A stretch of 64,000 nt of DNA from Saprospiraceae bacterium (GCA_016714785.1 JADKCC010000029.1:36660-100659), one strand, 5' to 3'. Shown: positions 38,541-48,448, numbered from the stretch's first letter. Made by a program: numbers and translations. Notes: generated by a model not told the origin, from the letters alone.

Positions 38541-38914
38541 AAACCTGTCGTTTTATAAAATTTAAAAAATATGTTTAACACTATCATCTTGGTCTCTTGG
38601 GGCAGTACTACCAAAACAAACACGTCAACATAAACCATGGGGCTCAAGCATTACAAAGATAGCAGGCTATCCTTGACAAGTCTCAAACCCTAAGGTTTCC
38701 AATATTTTTAATTTACGCTTATAACAACAGGTGCGTACGGGAAGGAATCACAAAGGTAGCAACTTTTTTAAAATCTGCACATTATAACTTTTGTTAGGTG
38801 GCGCATTGAGGTGATTTTAAGCTCAGAGCTACACTTATCTAGGGTAAAAATAAAAATTAAACTAATTGCAAATTTGCCTGATAAAAATTATTATATTTTC
38901 AGAAATATTGCATC
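38541..38914. other. Intergenic region between RHS gene and XRE regulator
   Basis: 374 bp holding the divergent upstream regions of both genes. I see no RNA gene or repeat and no clear TAnnTTTG box for the RHS gene. Confidence 0.5.
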
Positions 38915-39139
38915 ATGAGATATAATCGAAATGATGAATATTTGATTTTGTGTGGCAAACGTGTCCGTGAATTACGTATGTCTCATGGCTATTCACAAGA
39001 ACACTTCGCCAATTTATGTGATGTAGAGCCGAGTCAAATCTCCCGAATTGAATTAGGTAAAATAAATACAAGCATCTCCCAAGCCTTAAAAATTTCTGCT
39101 GCTTTACATATTACTATGAGTGAGTTGTTTAATTTTTAG
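38915..39139 (+). CDS. Small XRE-family transcriptional regulator
   Basis: 74 aa, essentially one HTH_3 domain: GKRVRELRMSHGYSQEHFANLCDVEPSQISRIELGKINTSISQALKISAALHI. The recognition helix is PSQISRIE. Single-domain XRE proteins of this size act as dimeric DNA-binding regulators. It is transcribed away from the RHS gene and is followed by an array of palindromes that might be its targets, although nothing in the sequence proves that. Confidence 0.85.
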   Translation: MRYNRNDEYLILCGKRVRELRMSHGYSQEHFANLCDVEPSQISRIELGKINTSISQALKISAALHITMSELFNF

Positions 39140-39704
39140 CATTATATACCACTATTTTAAAATCATTATGCTTCATATCCTAAAACGGTAAAGGTAATTG
39201 TCCTATTTTTACATGCTCATATTCAATTATTACTACAAAGTCAAAAATGTGCTTTTTGTGTATTTTTAATTTTATTCTGCCACTGACAGGAGCGGCAAAT
39301 AATATTTGGATATATGTCTGCTCCTTATCGGGTGCGGTATTATATGTTGTATTATGAGTAGTTCCTGTTAGATTAGCTATATATTACAATCAAAATTATA
39401 ATGTCCGTTCAGAAACATCTTAAAACACATTTTTTACAATAATGTCCTTTCAGAAACTAGAAAAAATGGAAATAGGACATTAGGTTCCTTTCAGGAACTA
39501 ATAATTTTACACTTTTATTGACTAGTTCCTTTTAGAAACTAACAATTATAGGTTTTTTATTTGATGCTCCGCTGCGGACTCGGTATTTACGGGGCTGAGC
39601 AGCGATTTTGCCCTAAAAAAGTCTGATTTTAGCTATATTTTGGGTATAAAATGCTTCTATTACGACCCATTTCGGTGCAATTTTGGTGCCTTTAACATGA
39701 CTAA
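39140..39704. other. Intergenic region carrying the 41-bp-period array
   Basis: No gene recognised. Contains the palindrome array and GC-rich patches (39568-39610). Confidence 0.5.
39319..39582. repeat. Palindrome array with exact 41-bp period
   Basis: Five copies of an imperfect palindrome of the form TAGTTCCTTTCAGGAACTA have their TCC triplet at 39363, 39404, 39445, 39486 and 39527. Weaker matches with TCC at 39322 and 39568 keep the register. Spacers differ in sequence and are about 22 bp. The palindromes face the same side of the helix (close to four turns). Could be an operator array or diverged tandem repeat; too short and degenerate for CRISPR. Confidence 0.65.
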
Positions 39705-39764
39705 ATGACGATACCAAATAATATTTGGGGAAATTTGGTGTCTGTGGCCATGGGAATCATCTTT

Positions 39765-40083
39765 AGGTCTTTTACAAGCTTCTTCGAGTACTTTACAAGC
39801 TTCTTCAGAGTACTCTCCGCTTTTCAAGTACATGCTTCTTCGAGTACTTCACAAGCTTCTTCGAGTACTTCACAAGCTTCTTCGAGTACTTCACAAGCTT
39901 CTCCGAGTACTTTACAAGCTTCTTCAAGTACTTTACAAGCTTCTTCAAGTACTTTACAAGCTTCTCTAAGTACTTTACAAGCTTCTTCAAGTACTTTACA
40001 AGCTTCTTCGAGTACTTCACAAGCTTCTCCAAGTACTTTACAAGCTTCTCCGAGTACTTCATGGCTTCTTAAAGTACTCTGCA
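39765..40083. repeat. 21-bp minisatellite
   Basis: About eleven in-register 21-bp units (consensus AAGCTTCTTCGAGTACTTCAC) from 39834 to 40065, with degenerate units on both sides. Because the period is a multiple of three, frames on both strands stay open: a Ser/Thr-rich plus-strand frame of 159 aa and two minus-strand heptad-like frames (KLVKYLEKLVKYSK). I do not call any of them a gene. Slipped-strand expansion is the obvious origin. Confidence 0.85.
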
Positions 40084-40285
40084 AGGTCTTGAAGTATGAA
40101 GCAAGTTTCTATCAAAAGCATAAAAATCGTATCCTCATAGGTACATCAAATGTTGATACTGAGATTGAGGCAGATAACATATAGAGTTAAAATTATCTTA
40201 AAGTCTCTTTTGTAAATCATATAAGATATACACATTGCGTTTTTCAAAAAAAAACGATTTTTTAATTCTATAAATATATTCTAAT

Positions 40286-41044
40286 ATGAATACAGTCACC
40301 ACTGCCTTATTTGGCAACTACCGCAATGGAGAGTATCTCCAGTTTATGAAAAATGTCATAGACATTTACCAAAAATTTGACACAGATGCTCTGCATCTAA
40401 CTTCCAGAGTACAAGCATTGACATCCTCCACCATTACTATGAACGAGGTGTTTATGGCAGCAACAGCGCACGAGCTAACACCTGAACTACAGATATTGGA
40501 TCACCGTAGAGATAAAGCCCTAGTAGGTATAAGATTGTATTTAGATTGTATGACCTATAAAGAACAAGATGAAATAGTCAAAGCAGCACAGTTATTGCAA
40601 GCCAATTACTTCTCGCATGGAGATAGAATAGAAAAACTCAGCTATCAGCAAGAGACAGCTGTGACAGATGCACTACTCAATGATTGGGCATCTATACCTG
40701 CGCTTGTAGCTGCTCAGACATTGCTTACTATTACGGATTGGGTAGCCACGCTAAAAGATCTGAACACACAGTTCAATCAATTGTATGTATCAAGAGCCCA
40801 ATCCACGCTCAAGCCAGGTCAGATAGAAGAAAAAAGAACTCAAATGCGTCAAGCCTATGAAGATTTGGTATTCGATACGATATCTTATTCGCGGATAGCA
40901 GCTGACAAAACAAGCTATCTTGAGATCGTCGATGATCTCAATGGTCTGATTGGGGATTACAACCAGTCGGTTACGCTTAGACTGAGTGGTAGGAGTACTG
41001 ACACAGATATATCAACTGAAGATACTGAAAATCAAGTACAATAG
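40286..41044 (+). CDS. DUF6261 family protein
   Basis: 252 aa, helical, no signal peptide. Resembles the Bacteroidota DUF6261 family in length and layout (an N-terminal helical pair, DHRRDKALVGIRLYLDCMTY in the centre, and NQLYVSRAQ near residue 168). Function unknown. These genes tend to lie in repeat-rich DNA, as here, with the 21-bp minisatellite just upstream. A terminator follows 50 nt after the stop. Confidence 0.7.
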   Translation: MNTVTTALFGNYRNGEYLQFMKNVIDIYQKFDTDALHLTSRVQALTSSTITMNEVFMAATAHELTPELQILDHRRDKALVGIRLYLDCMTYKEQDEIVKAAQLLQANYFSHGDRIEKLSYQQETAVTDALLNDWASIPALVAAQTLLTITDWVATLKDLNTQFNQLYVSRAQSTLKPGQIEEKRTQMRQAYEDLVFDTISYSRIAADKTSYLEIVDDLNGLIGDYNQSVTLRLSGRSTDTDISTEDTENQVQ

Positions 41045-41089
41045 TCAAAAACAAAGGAAGTAGTTCATAATTTTAATTGTTGGTTTTGT

Positions 41090-41124
41090 AAAGCTTCTTG
41101 CCGTAATGGTAAGGAGCTTTTTTT
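41090..41124 (+). terminator. Rho-independent terminator after the DUF6261 gene
   Basis: Stem AAGCTTCTTGCC/GGTAAGGAGCTT (12 bp with two G-T pairs), 5-nt loop, then T7 on the plus strand. Confidence 0.75.
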
Positions 41125-41287
41125 ATTGCATAATCATTGATGTTTCGGAGCTCGTAACTTGCTGCAAATAAAAGCTTTAAAATTTAAAAAAGTGGCTTTT
41201 TGGGGGACTACTTTGTCATATTACATCAAAATCAGATTTCTCACCACTCCGTGGACCGAAATGAAACTGTGAAAATTGGGAAGTGAT

Positions 41288-41330
41288 GGAGCTAAAGTGG
41301 GTTCGACAATGTCGAACCTACTTTAGCTCC
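41288..41330. repeat. 20-bp-stem palindrome
   Basis: GGAGCTAAAGTGGGTTCGAC and GTCGAACCTACTTTAGCTCC flank the 3-nt loop AAT, with a single G-T mismatch. No T run follows on either strand, so it is not an ordinary terminator. It may be a small palindromic repeat unit. Confidence 0.75.
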
Positions 41331-41397
41331 ACCAAAAAACTAACATAAGTCGTCATCTCGAAGGAGATTTATCGACTGAGAAACCCATTTTATCATA

Positions 41398-41432
41398 ACA
41401 CCTTTGTCAAATTTCAAATTTGACAAAGGTGT
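41398..41432. repeat. 17-bp perfect palindrome upstream of the 41486 gene
   Basis: ACACCTTTGTCAAATTT and its complement are separated by one base (C41415). It lies 24 nt upstream of the -7 box at 41456, so it may be an operator or a transcription barrier. Confidence 0.75.
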
Positions 41433-41455
41433 GTTAATTGTAAGATACTTTTTAG

Positions 41456-41463
41456 TATATTTG
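41456..41463 (+). promoter_or_regulatory. Bacteroidota -7 promoter box
   Basis: TATATTTG fits TAnnTTTG and places transcription start a few bases before 41474. This favours ATG 41486 over ATG 41474 as the start of the next gene. Confidence 0.5.
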
Positions 41464-41485
41464 CACCAATAAAATGTGCCGTAAG

Positions 41486-42394
41486 ATGAAAGCATTAAAA
41501 AACATTTCCAACCCAGCTATTTGGATAACTCGATTGACCCTATTGCTTATTCTCTTTGTTGCATCAGGTGGTGCGAATGCGCAAGAAAAGAAAGTTAAAG
41601 TCTCAGATCTAGAAATAGCCAAAGATCAAAACCTGACTATAAAACTAAAAGATGAAACCACATACACAGGCAAGTTCGACTCAAAGACCGATAGTACTAT
41701 GATTATCTATGCAGGATATGCCAAAATAGAACTGAAAATTGCGGAGATCCTATCTATCAAAAAAATAGAAGCATCAAAATATGTCAATGGTAAATACTGG
41801 TTTCCAAACCCACATCATACCAGATATTTATTCGGTCCTTCAGCATTCAATCTAAAAAAGGATGCTGGATATTATCAAAATATTTATGGCACGATCAATA
41901 CTATCAATTATGGTATTTCAGACCACTTTACATTGGGTGCTGGAACAGAGCTTGTCTCACTTTTTGCAGGAAGTCCCGTATTCATCATTACACCGAAAAT
42001 AGGTGGCTACAAACTTTCCGAAAATTGGCATGTAGGCGGTGGCGCATTTTTAGGTCTAATACCTGGAGGATATGGTGGTATCGGTTATGGCATATTTACG
42101 TACGGTAATGAAGATAGCAATATTACATTTGGTACTGGGTGGGCTTTTGCAGAGGGTAGTATCGCATCCAATCCTATCTTAACGATCAGTGGTATGCACC
42201 GAGTTTCGCGTACCGTATCTTTAATATCAGAAAACTGGCTATTACCTATTGATGGATACGAACCAGTATTTTCTTATGGCATCCGATTTTTTGGTGAACG
42301 AATGTCGATAGATTTGGCATTTATAAATTCGCCTGAGATAGCACAAATATTGAAGATCGGCATCCCTTATGTTGATTTTGTATATAAGTTTTAA
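41486..42394 (+). CDS. Putative outer-membrane-associated protein of unknown function
   Basis: 302 aa from ATG 41486. Signal peptide (about 1-33, ending GGANAQ). An Sm-like small beta domain (about 40-85, LTIKLKDETTYTGKFDSKTDSTMIIY) is followed by a Gly-rich, barrel-like region (GYKLSENWHVGGGAFLGLIPGGYGGIGYGIFTYG) ending in YVDFVYKF, a typical terminal aromatic strand. The type is widespread in Bacteroidota, with unknown role. The stop lies 4 nt before the sirtuin ATG, so the two are probably co-transcribed. Confidence 0.65.
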   Translation: MKALKNISNPAIWITRLTLLLILFVASGGANAQEKKVKVSDLEIAKDQNLTIKLKDETTYTGKFDSKTDSTMIIYAGYAKIELKIAEILSIKKIEASKYVNGKYWFPNPHHTRYLFGPSAFNLKKDAGYYQNIYGTINTINYGISDHFTLGAGTELVSLFAGSPVFIITPKIGGYKLSENWHVGGGAFLGLIPGGYGGIGYGIFTYGNEDSNITFGTGWAFAEGSIASNPILTISGMHRVSRTVSLISENWLLPIDGYEPVFSYGIRFFGERMSIDLAFINSPEIAQILKIGIPYVDFVYKF

Positions 42395-42398
42395 AGTC

Positions 42399-43097
42399 AT
42401 GACAAAAGTAATCATACTCACAGGTGCAGGGATCAGTGCAGAGAGTGGCATCAGCACATTCAGAGATGCAGATGGCCTGTGGGAAGGTCATGATGTAATG
42501 GCCGTAGCATCGCCCCAAGGATGGAATGACAATCAAGCATTAGTATTGGATTTTTACAATCAAAGAAGAAGACAATTGCATGATGTATCGCCCAATGCAG
42601 CCCATAAAGCCATTAAAGATTTAGAACAAAAATATGAAGTTGTAGTCATCACGCAAAATGTGGATGACCTCCACGAACGTGCAGGCAGCAAACACATAAT
42701 CCACTTGCATGGAGAGCTAAACAAAGTGAGAAGCACAGGAAACCAGACGCTGGTGTACGAGTGGACCGATGATCTTCATGCAGGCGATCTGTGTGATGAA
42801 GGGCACCAACTCCGTCCTCACATCGTATGGTTTGGGGAGATGGTGCCTATGCTCGATTCAGCCATCAAACAATGCGAAACAGGCGACATCTTCATCATCA
42901 TAGGTACATCTATGCAAGTATATCCAGCTGCGAGCCTTATCGCTTACGCTCCATTGGGCAGTGAGATATATTATGTAGATCCTAAGCCCCATATATCGTA
43001 TGAACTCAGCAACCGCTATGGGCTAAAAGTCATCAAAGAGAAGGCAACCGTTGGTGTGAAAAGCCTAGTAGATGAACTGTTGAATAGGAAGAAATAA
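42399..43097 (+). CDS. cobB: NAD-dependent protein deacylase (sirtuin, CobB type)
   Basis: 232 aa from ATG 42399; an upstream in-frame start would overlap the preceding gene. Sirtuin motifs: GAGISAESGISTFRD (NAD-binding GAGxS and FRD), TQNVDDLHERAG, the catalytic His in LHGEL, and the GTSM block. REMARK: the usual CxxC ... CxxC zinc module is absent (a single Cys lies in DLCDEGHQLRPHIVWFGE), as in a recognised bacterial subgroup. Removes acyl groups from lysines using NAD. Convergent with the next gene, 8 bp apart. Confidence 0.88.
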   Translation: MTKVIILTGAGISAESGISTFRDADGLWEGHDVMAVASPQGWNDNQALVLDFYNQRRRQLHDVSPNAAHKAIKDLEQKYEVVVITQNVDDLHERAGSKHIIHLHGELNKVRSTGNQTLVYEWTDDLHAGDLCDEGHQLRPHIVWFGEMVPMLDSAIKQCETGDIFIIIGTSMQVYPAASLIAYAPLGSEIYYVDPKPHISYELSNRYGLKVIKEKATVGVKSLVDELLNRKK

Positions 43098-43105
43098 TAA
43101 AAAAA

Positions 43106-45312
43106 TTATCTACCCAGCAACATCTTTTTTGTAATGGTCGATGATCCAGATTTAATTTGGTACATATACATACCATTTGCACCTAGATCAGCATCTGTAA
43201 TTGAGAGGCTATTTTCGCCTACTACACCTTGTATGCTTTGAACAAAGACTGCTCGCCCAAAATAATCAAAAATAAGTACATCTATGGCTTTAGATTCAGA
43301 TAATACTATATGAATCGTTGTTGATTGTTCAAAAGGATTGGGTTGATTCCATGCCACCATGTTATGATCTCTGCTGCCTACATCAAAAATGCTAGAAGTA
43401 CAATCTTCCAAAACAATTTTCTGGACACAAGTGTAAGTTGGATTAAAGGACTTTTCAGAAATTTGACGAGATATAATCACATGATTGCCTACAGTGTCTC
43501 TTCTCAAATCCTTAAATGATGTCATCTGGTGCGTAAAACATTGACCTATGAGCTGTGCTTGACTTATTTTTTCTGTTGAAATATCCGCTAATAGGCAATT
43601 AATGATAGTATCATTAGGGCACACTTTTTCTTTGATTTTATCACTTAGTTTTATCTCACCCTGTCTTATAAAATAAATATCTTCTGGTAATTGAAAAACC
43701 ATATCCTTGTTGATATCCCACCAGATTTTGGATTTTAAAACCGGTATATAATTTTCTAAAAGGGGCAAGCCATTTGAAGACAGTAAATCGTCACAACATA
43801 ATATTATTTGATTGTTATGGACAGAATCACAATTATGGGGTATTTCTTCGATTTCAATAAAATAAGGGTAACATTGATTGCTAGAATTATTAACAATAGT
43901 ATTAAATATCAAAGCGCTATCAATGTTCATCATATCCTTTTCCATCGTCAAAGAAAATAAAGGATTCGGTTGCAAAGGTATTGATATGGCTGAACAGTCA
44001 CCGAAAACTCCAAAGTGTCTGATCGCTGACCTAAACAATCCATAACAAAGTATTTTACCTTGTAGGTGCCCGCAGAAAAACCATTACACGTAAAACCATC
44101 TGTTGCATTTCCTGTACAAGTAACATCAAATCCATAAGGTAACATCGTTAATGTATAGTCCATCTCACAGGCCACTTTTGCCAAATTATTATCCAATCGC
44201 AAAGTAGCTACACAGCCCCAAGGATCGGTGGACAAACGTATATCTTTCAACTGTATAAGTTCAGGTTTCTCATACTTCAAAGATATCTGCTGTATATATG
44301 TATTTACAGTATTATTACATTTGTTTTTATAAGTCCATTCACGCCGTATTTCCGTAATAAATTGCCCATTACATTCCTTTAAAATAAAATCTCTGTACGC
44401 AAAGGTATAATCTGACATGTCATATCCAAAAATAGCGCTACCGTTTACAAATGGAAATGACATTGCTCTTGCTAGAGAATCCCCTAACTTTAATTTTAGC
44501 TGTGTGTATATTTCTATAGGGGTAGCAGTAAAATTATGACAATCAGTATAATCTTCCAACACCACATCTTTTGGCCATGTTATAGTCTCTACTTTAGTTT
44601 TTCTAAACAAATATTCAGATTGTATGGTTAACTGTTGAAAAGGACTCATTATAGAGATAGCTTGGTTTCTGAATAGTCTATCAAGTTCATTACATTGGAA
44701 TCCAAACATTTCATCCCAAACATACTTGACATCTGGAGCTGTCACTGTGATATCAGGCATTACTATTTTATTATATGATAATATTTCTCCTTTTGCCGTC
44801 CCATCAAATATACAAGCTTCATTATAAACACGCAACACATTATCACTATTTATAACATATTCTTGCCCGATCATACCTGCCACCACTATCACTATGTAGT
44901 TACGATGTAATGTCGATGCTAATTCAAATTTGAAATATCCTTGACCTTCTAATAAAAGCCCTGAACATGGGTCATTTGAAAAATATAATGCCGCATCATA
45001 TATACTGATTTGTAGCGTACTATCAGAGATTGAGAAATTCAATTTTCCCACTTCACTCCATCCTAGCCAATGCTCGTTATAATGATAAGAGTCAATAGAC
45101 GCATGGCATAATTGATCCGTGAAAACAGGAATTTTTTTGATTGGGTTATTTATGTCTATTTGCCCTGTAATTTCAAACACAGGAACACCTCCTACTGGGC
45201 AGGGATTATCAATCTGTAGTGTGTCATTGCCATAAGACAAACTTTGCACTACCAAAAGCAAAAATAGGATAAAAAAATAATGTGGTGGAGAAATTTTTTT
45301 GTGCGTTTCCAT
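43106..45312 (-). pseudogene. T9SS-sorted secreted protein, one frameshift
   Basis: Two overlapping frames form one protein of about 735 aa. The first (ATG 45312; an in-frame TTG lies 24 nt upstream) has a signal peptide (FFILFLLLVVQSLSYG) and Cys-containing domains resembling HYR/gliding-motility-associated modules, ending ...GQRSDTLEFSVTVQPYQ. The second supplies IPLQPNPLFSLTMEKDMMN onward and a T9SS C-terminal domain (NQPNPFEQSTTIHIVLSESKAIDVLIFDYFGR ... KKMLLGR). A single-base deletion near 43975 separates them; the overlap of 91 bp shows where. Extracellular, function unknown. Confidence 0.7.
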
Positions 45313-45656
45313 ACTTAATTTTTTTTGTATTTTCAATCAAATATCAATATAGCTTGCATTGATAAGTAAGCAATAAAGAATTTGTGAAACTTGTTAATGA
45401 ATGTAGGGAAACTTAATTCAATACAAATGTACAATATAAAACTTAAAATACAATCACTTTACAATCATTTATTTTTTTAATTAGATATTTTTATTTGGTT
45501 TAAAATGCTAATATGGAATTCGCAGCGACAAATTTCATCAATAAAAAAGTTCTCTCTGTCGAAAAACGAAGTCTTTAATTGAATAGTTGCAACAAATCTG
45601 CCTAATTAAGCATTTAGTCTAATGTTTGGAAATTATCACAAACTGAAATATCATCC
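45313..45656. other. Divergent intergenic region
   Basis: AT-rich stretch between two divergently transcribed genes; presumably holds both promoters, but no clear TAnnTTTG box with matching -33 was found. Confidence 0.4.
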
Positions 45657-46886
45657 ATGACCACGATCGCTAAATCCTTTTGTAAAAAACATATTCATAC
45701 GGATATGATATCTGACGGTGGTAGATATACTATATCATTGCATGATAGTATCGATGACATTGAAGAAGAATGGGCATCTGTCTCAGCAGCGCATGATATA
45801 TTCTTTAGTATTGATTTCCTAAGATGTATCGAAAAGTGTCCTGCTACAGGCATCAAACCTTATTATGCCATCGTCAAAGAAAAAAATACCGCTGTAGGTA
45901 TCATATATTTTCAATCCAAGTATGTCAAACTGAAAGAAAATTTAAGAAAACCTGGTTCCGAACCCAAAACGATGATGCAAAAACTAACAGAACCAATGCG
46001 CCAAGCTGTTGTAAGTGCCATCAATTTTGAAACTGTAGTTTGTGGTAATCTTTTACTGACAGGAGATTATGGTTTTTACTTCAAAGAGCAAATTGATAGA
46101 AATGAGCAATTCTATATCGTCATAAAAGCCGCTAACAAACTACAATTGGTACTTAAAAATCAAAATAAAGAGCCGGGACTTATATTAATCAAAGACTTTT
46201 ATTCCGATCAAACGCCGAAAGATGGCGAATACCATCAAGGTTTTACTCGATTTTCAGTGCAACCGAAAATGATATTATCCTTAAATCCAGCATGGAAATC
46301 AATGGATGACTACTTGGAATCTCTCAAATCTAAATATAGAGTGAGGGCGAGAAAGGCTTTGGAAAAATCGAAGGAAATCACAAAAAAGATATTCGACATA
46401 GAAGACATTGCAACACACAGAGACGCCATCCACGCACTCTATAAAAATGTATCAGATCAGGCAGACTTTAATGCTTTTGTACTTCACCCGCAGTATTTTG
46501 AAAACCTTAAGCACGCCTTTGGTAAAAACATGACTTTTTCTACCTATTGGAAAGATGGAAAAATGATCGCTTTTTTTACCAGTATCAAAAACTATGATGT
46601 ATTGGATGCTCATTTCCTTGGGTACGACCCAGCACTAAATGCGGAATACCAAATATATCTAAATATGCTTTACGACTTAATAGCCGAAGGTATAAAACTG
46701 AGAGTCAGCCAAGTAGATATGTCGCGCACAGCTGTTGAAATAAAATCAACTGTCGGTGCCAAGCCGCATGATATGTACTTATACCTTCACCATACCAATC
46801 CAGTGATCAACAAAACGGTAGATAGTGTTTTGAGTTTTGTAAAACCCGATGCTGACTTTGTAATCAGAAGCCCATTTAGGGATTAA
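45657..46886 (+). CDS. GNAT/FemAB-like acyltransferase
   Basis: 409 aa, no signal peptide. The C-terminal half carries an Acetyltransf_6/FemAB-like fold: SKYRVRARKALEKSKEI, FENLKHAFGKNMTFSTYWKDGKMIAFFTSI, then LDAHFLGYDPALNAEYQIYLNMLYDLIAEGI. The N-terminal half has the paired domain usual for this group (DDIEEEWASVSAAHDIFFSIDFLRCIEKC). Members transfer acyl or aminoacyl groups; the substrate here cannot be told. It stands alone between two intergenic regions. Confidence 0.65.
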   Translation: MTTIAKSFCKKHIHTDMISDGGRYTISLHDSIDDIEEEWASVSAAHDIFFSIDFLRCIEKCPATGIKPYYAIVKEKNTAVGIIYFQSKYVKLKENLRKPGSEPKTMMQKLTEPMRQAVVSAINFETVVCGNLLLTGDYGFYFKEQIDRNEQFYIVIKAANKLQLVLKNQNKEPGLILIKDFYSDQTPKDGEYHQGFTRFSVQPKMILSLNPAWKSMDDYLESLKSKYRVRARKALEKSKEITKKIFDIEDIATHRDAIHALYKNVSDQADFNAFVLHPQYFENLKHAFGKNMTFSTYWKDGKMIAFFTSIKNYDVLDAHFLGYDPALNAEYQIYLNMLYDLIAEGIKLRVSQVDMSRTAVEIKSTVGAKPHDMYLYLHHTNPVINKTVDSVLSFVKPDADFVIRSPFRD

Positions 46887-47656
46887 TAAACTTTTTCACC
46901 ACTTAATACAGAAGAAGAAATCAGATATACCGTAGGGAAATTGAAGGAAATGATGTAGCATAAACGAATAAGGCTCACCACCTTTTATTTTGCCAATAAT
47001 CCAAATTACTAAACCCATCATACTATATACAATGGCGCAATAAAAAAAACGAATAATAATTCCGTCATCGAGAGTCTATATGGGGGCTCCTGAAAAAGTC
47101 AGCTATTATTTTTGGTTAATAGTTTAACGGAGATTATCGTTCAAAAAACAAGCAATAGTGAATGAAGAAACAAAAGTGCGTCTATTGCCATAAAGCACAA
47201 AGGTTAAATATGAAATACTTATGGCAATAGAAAAAGCATTGGTGCAATGAACGAGCGCAATTGCCTTTTTTGAACGCTTTGGTTACTTTTGGGCAATGCA
47301 AAAAGTAACTGCCCCCAACTCATGGTACACGACTTTTGGACAAAATCAATTAAAAGCTTTGCATTTATTTTGTTCATTATAGACATAATTTATTATTTAT
47401 CAATTGGTTGCACCATAGTCAGCAAGCCCTATATATTAAAATTTCAACCATTCATACCCTAAATCACTCGCATTCAACTCCAATAACATTACAAAATTTT
47501 TATATCTGTAAAATAAAAATACCAAAATCAACCCATTGAATATTTTTTACTTTGAAGACTGGATAATATCTTTGCCGTGATAATCATCAAAACTGCGTCT
47601 TTGATACTACAGTGATCCGGCATACATGACCCAAATCCGATTCTGTACTACACGCA
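46887..47656. other. Non-coding stretch with small inverted repeats
   Basis: No gene recognised. Includes the 12-bp inverted repeat CTATTGCCATAA/TTATGGCAATAG (47182-47193 and 47219-47230) and a block near 47280 (GGTTACTTTTGGGCAATGC) with a 9-bp hairpin arm. I recall this block from non-coding DNA of many Bacteroidota. Confidence 0.5.
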
Positions 47657-47752
47657 CGCTACATTGATGTGGTAGCACGAACTTATGGACTTTCGATGTT
47701 ACAAGGTGGACAGCTGATCGGGAGTAGGCAGCAGATTGTCATCAGGTGATCT
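47657..47752 (+). pseudogene. Remnant of a T9SS C-terminal sorting domain
   Basis: The plus-strand frame reads DVVARTYGLSMLQGG followed by QLIGSRQQIVIR and a stop. It parallels the end of the broken gene at 48950-50477 (DVVAGTYVLTMTQGG, KLIGSKQQVVVK). No open frame extends upstream, so only the tail of a former secreted-protein gene remains. Confidence 0.6.
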
Positions 47753-47792
47753 ATTTGTGTGGGTGCATTAGGCTGAAATGATTGTTTTTATC

Positions 47793-48330
47793 TCTCACAG
47801 ATACCACGGATTGCACAGATTTTAATTTAATATTAGATATTTCAACTTGCATCTACAAAATCTAATAAATCTGTGAGAAAACCTTATTATTAGCTCACAG
47901 ATACCACGGATTGCACAGCTTTTAATTTAATACTAGGTATTTCAACTTGCATCTGCGAAATCTGATAAATCTGTGAGAAAACCTTATTATTAGCTCACAG
48001 ATACCACGGATTACACAGATTTTAATTTAATACTAGGTATTTCAACTTGCATCTGCGAAATCTGATAAATCTGCGAGTAAACCTTATTATTAGCTCACAG
48101 ATAACATGGATTGCACAGATTTTAATTTAATACTATATATTTCAACTTGCATCTGCAAAATCTAATAAATCTGTGAGAAAACCTTATTATTAGCTCACAG
48201 ATACCACGGATTGCACAGATTTTAGTTTAATACTAGGTATTTCAACTTGCATCTGCGAAAACCGATAAATCTGTGAGAAAACCTTATTATTAGCTCACAG
48301 ATAACATGGATTGCACAGATTTTAATTTTG
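47793..48330. repeat. 100-bp tandem repeat, about 5.4 copies
   Basis: CTCACAGATACCACGGATTGCACAG starts units at 47794, 47894, 47994, 48094, 48194 and 48294, exactly 100 bp apart, with few substitutions. Each unit has terminal complementary arms CTCACAGAT and ATCTGTGAG, so single-stranded copies can fold. The motif resembles a repeat I recall from intergenic DNA of many bacteria. Not coding. Confidence 0.85.
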
Positions 48331-48448
48331 TTGCTTCATCTGCAAAATCATTGTGGGTCAGTCTCAGGGCAATCAGGAGTGCCAACGCTTTTCATTTTTA
48401 CACAAATTCCTATGTCATATTTTTACGGCTGTGCCTGAATTTTTTAGT

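Larger units (their letters stand above)
41130..41455. other. Intergenic region with two large palindromes
   Basis: No gene seen. It contains the palindromes at 41288 and 41398 and otherwise unremarkable AT-rich sequence. Confidence 0.5.

Noticed and set aside
39319..39582. Possible CRISPR array
   Set aside because: Repeats are 19 bp, degenerate and palindromic, spacers 22 bp, and there are no cas genes. Below the size and conservation of real arrays.
39805..40084. Minus-strand heptad-repeat ORFs and the 159-aa plus-strand ORF as genes
   Set aside because: All arise from the 21-bp minisatellite, whose period of 3n keeps frames open. No promoter, no flanking domain, and no way to choose a strand.
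47270..47330. Fragment of a transposase or attachment site
   Set aside because: The block has a short hairpin and resembles common Bacteroidota intergenic DNA, but no coding remnant or duplicated flank could be found.
47793..48330. Possible CRISPR array
   Set aside because: The whole 100-bp unit is conserved, including the part that would be spacer, and no cas gene is nearby. It is a plain tandem repeat.
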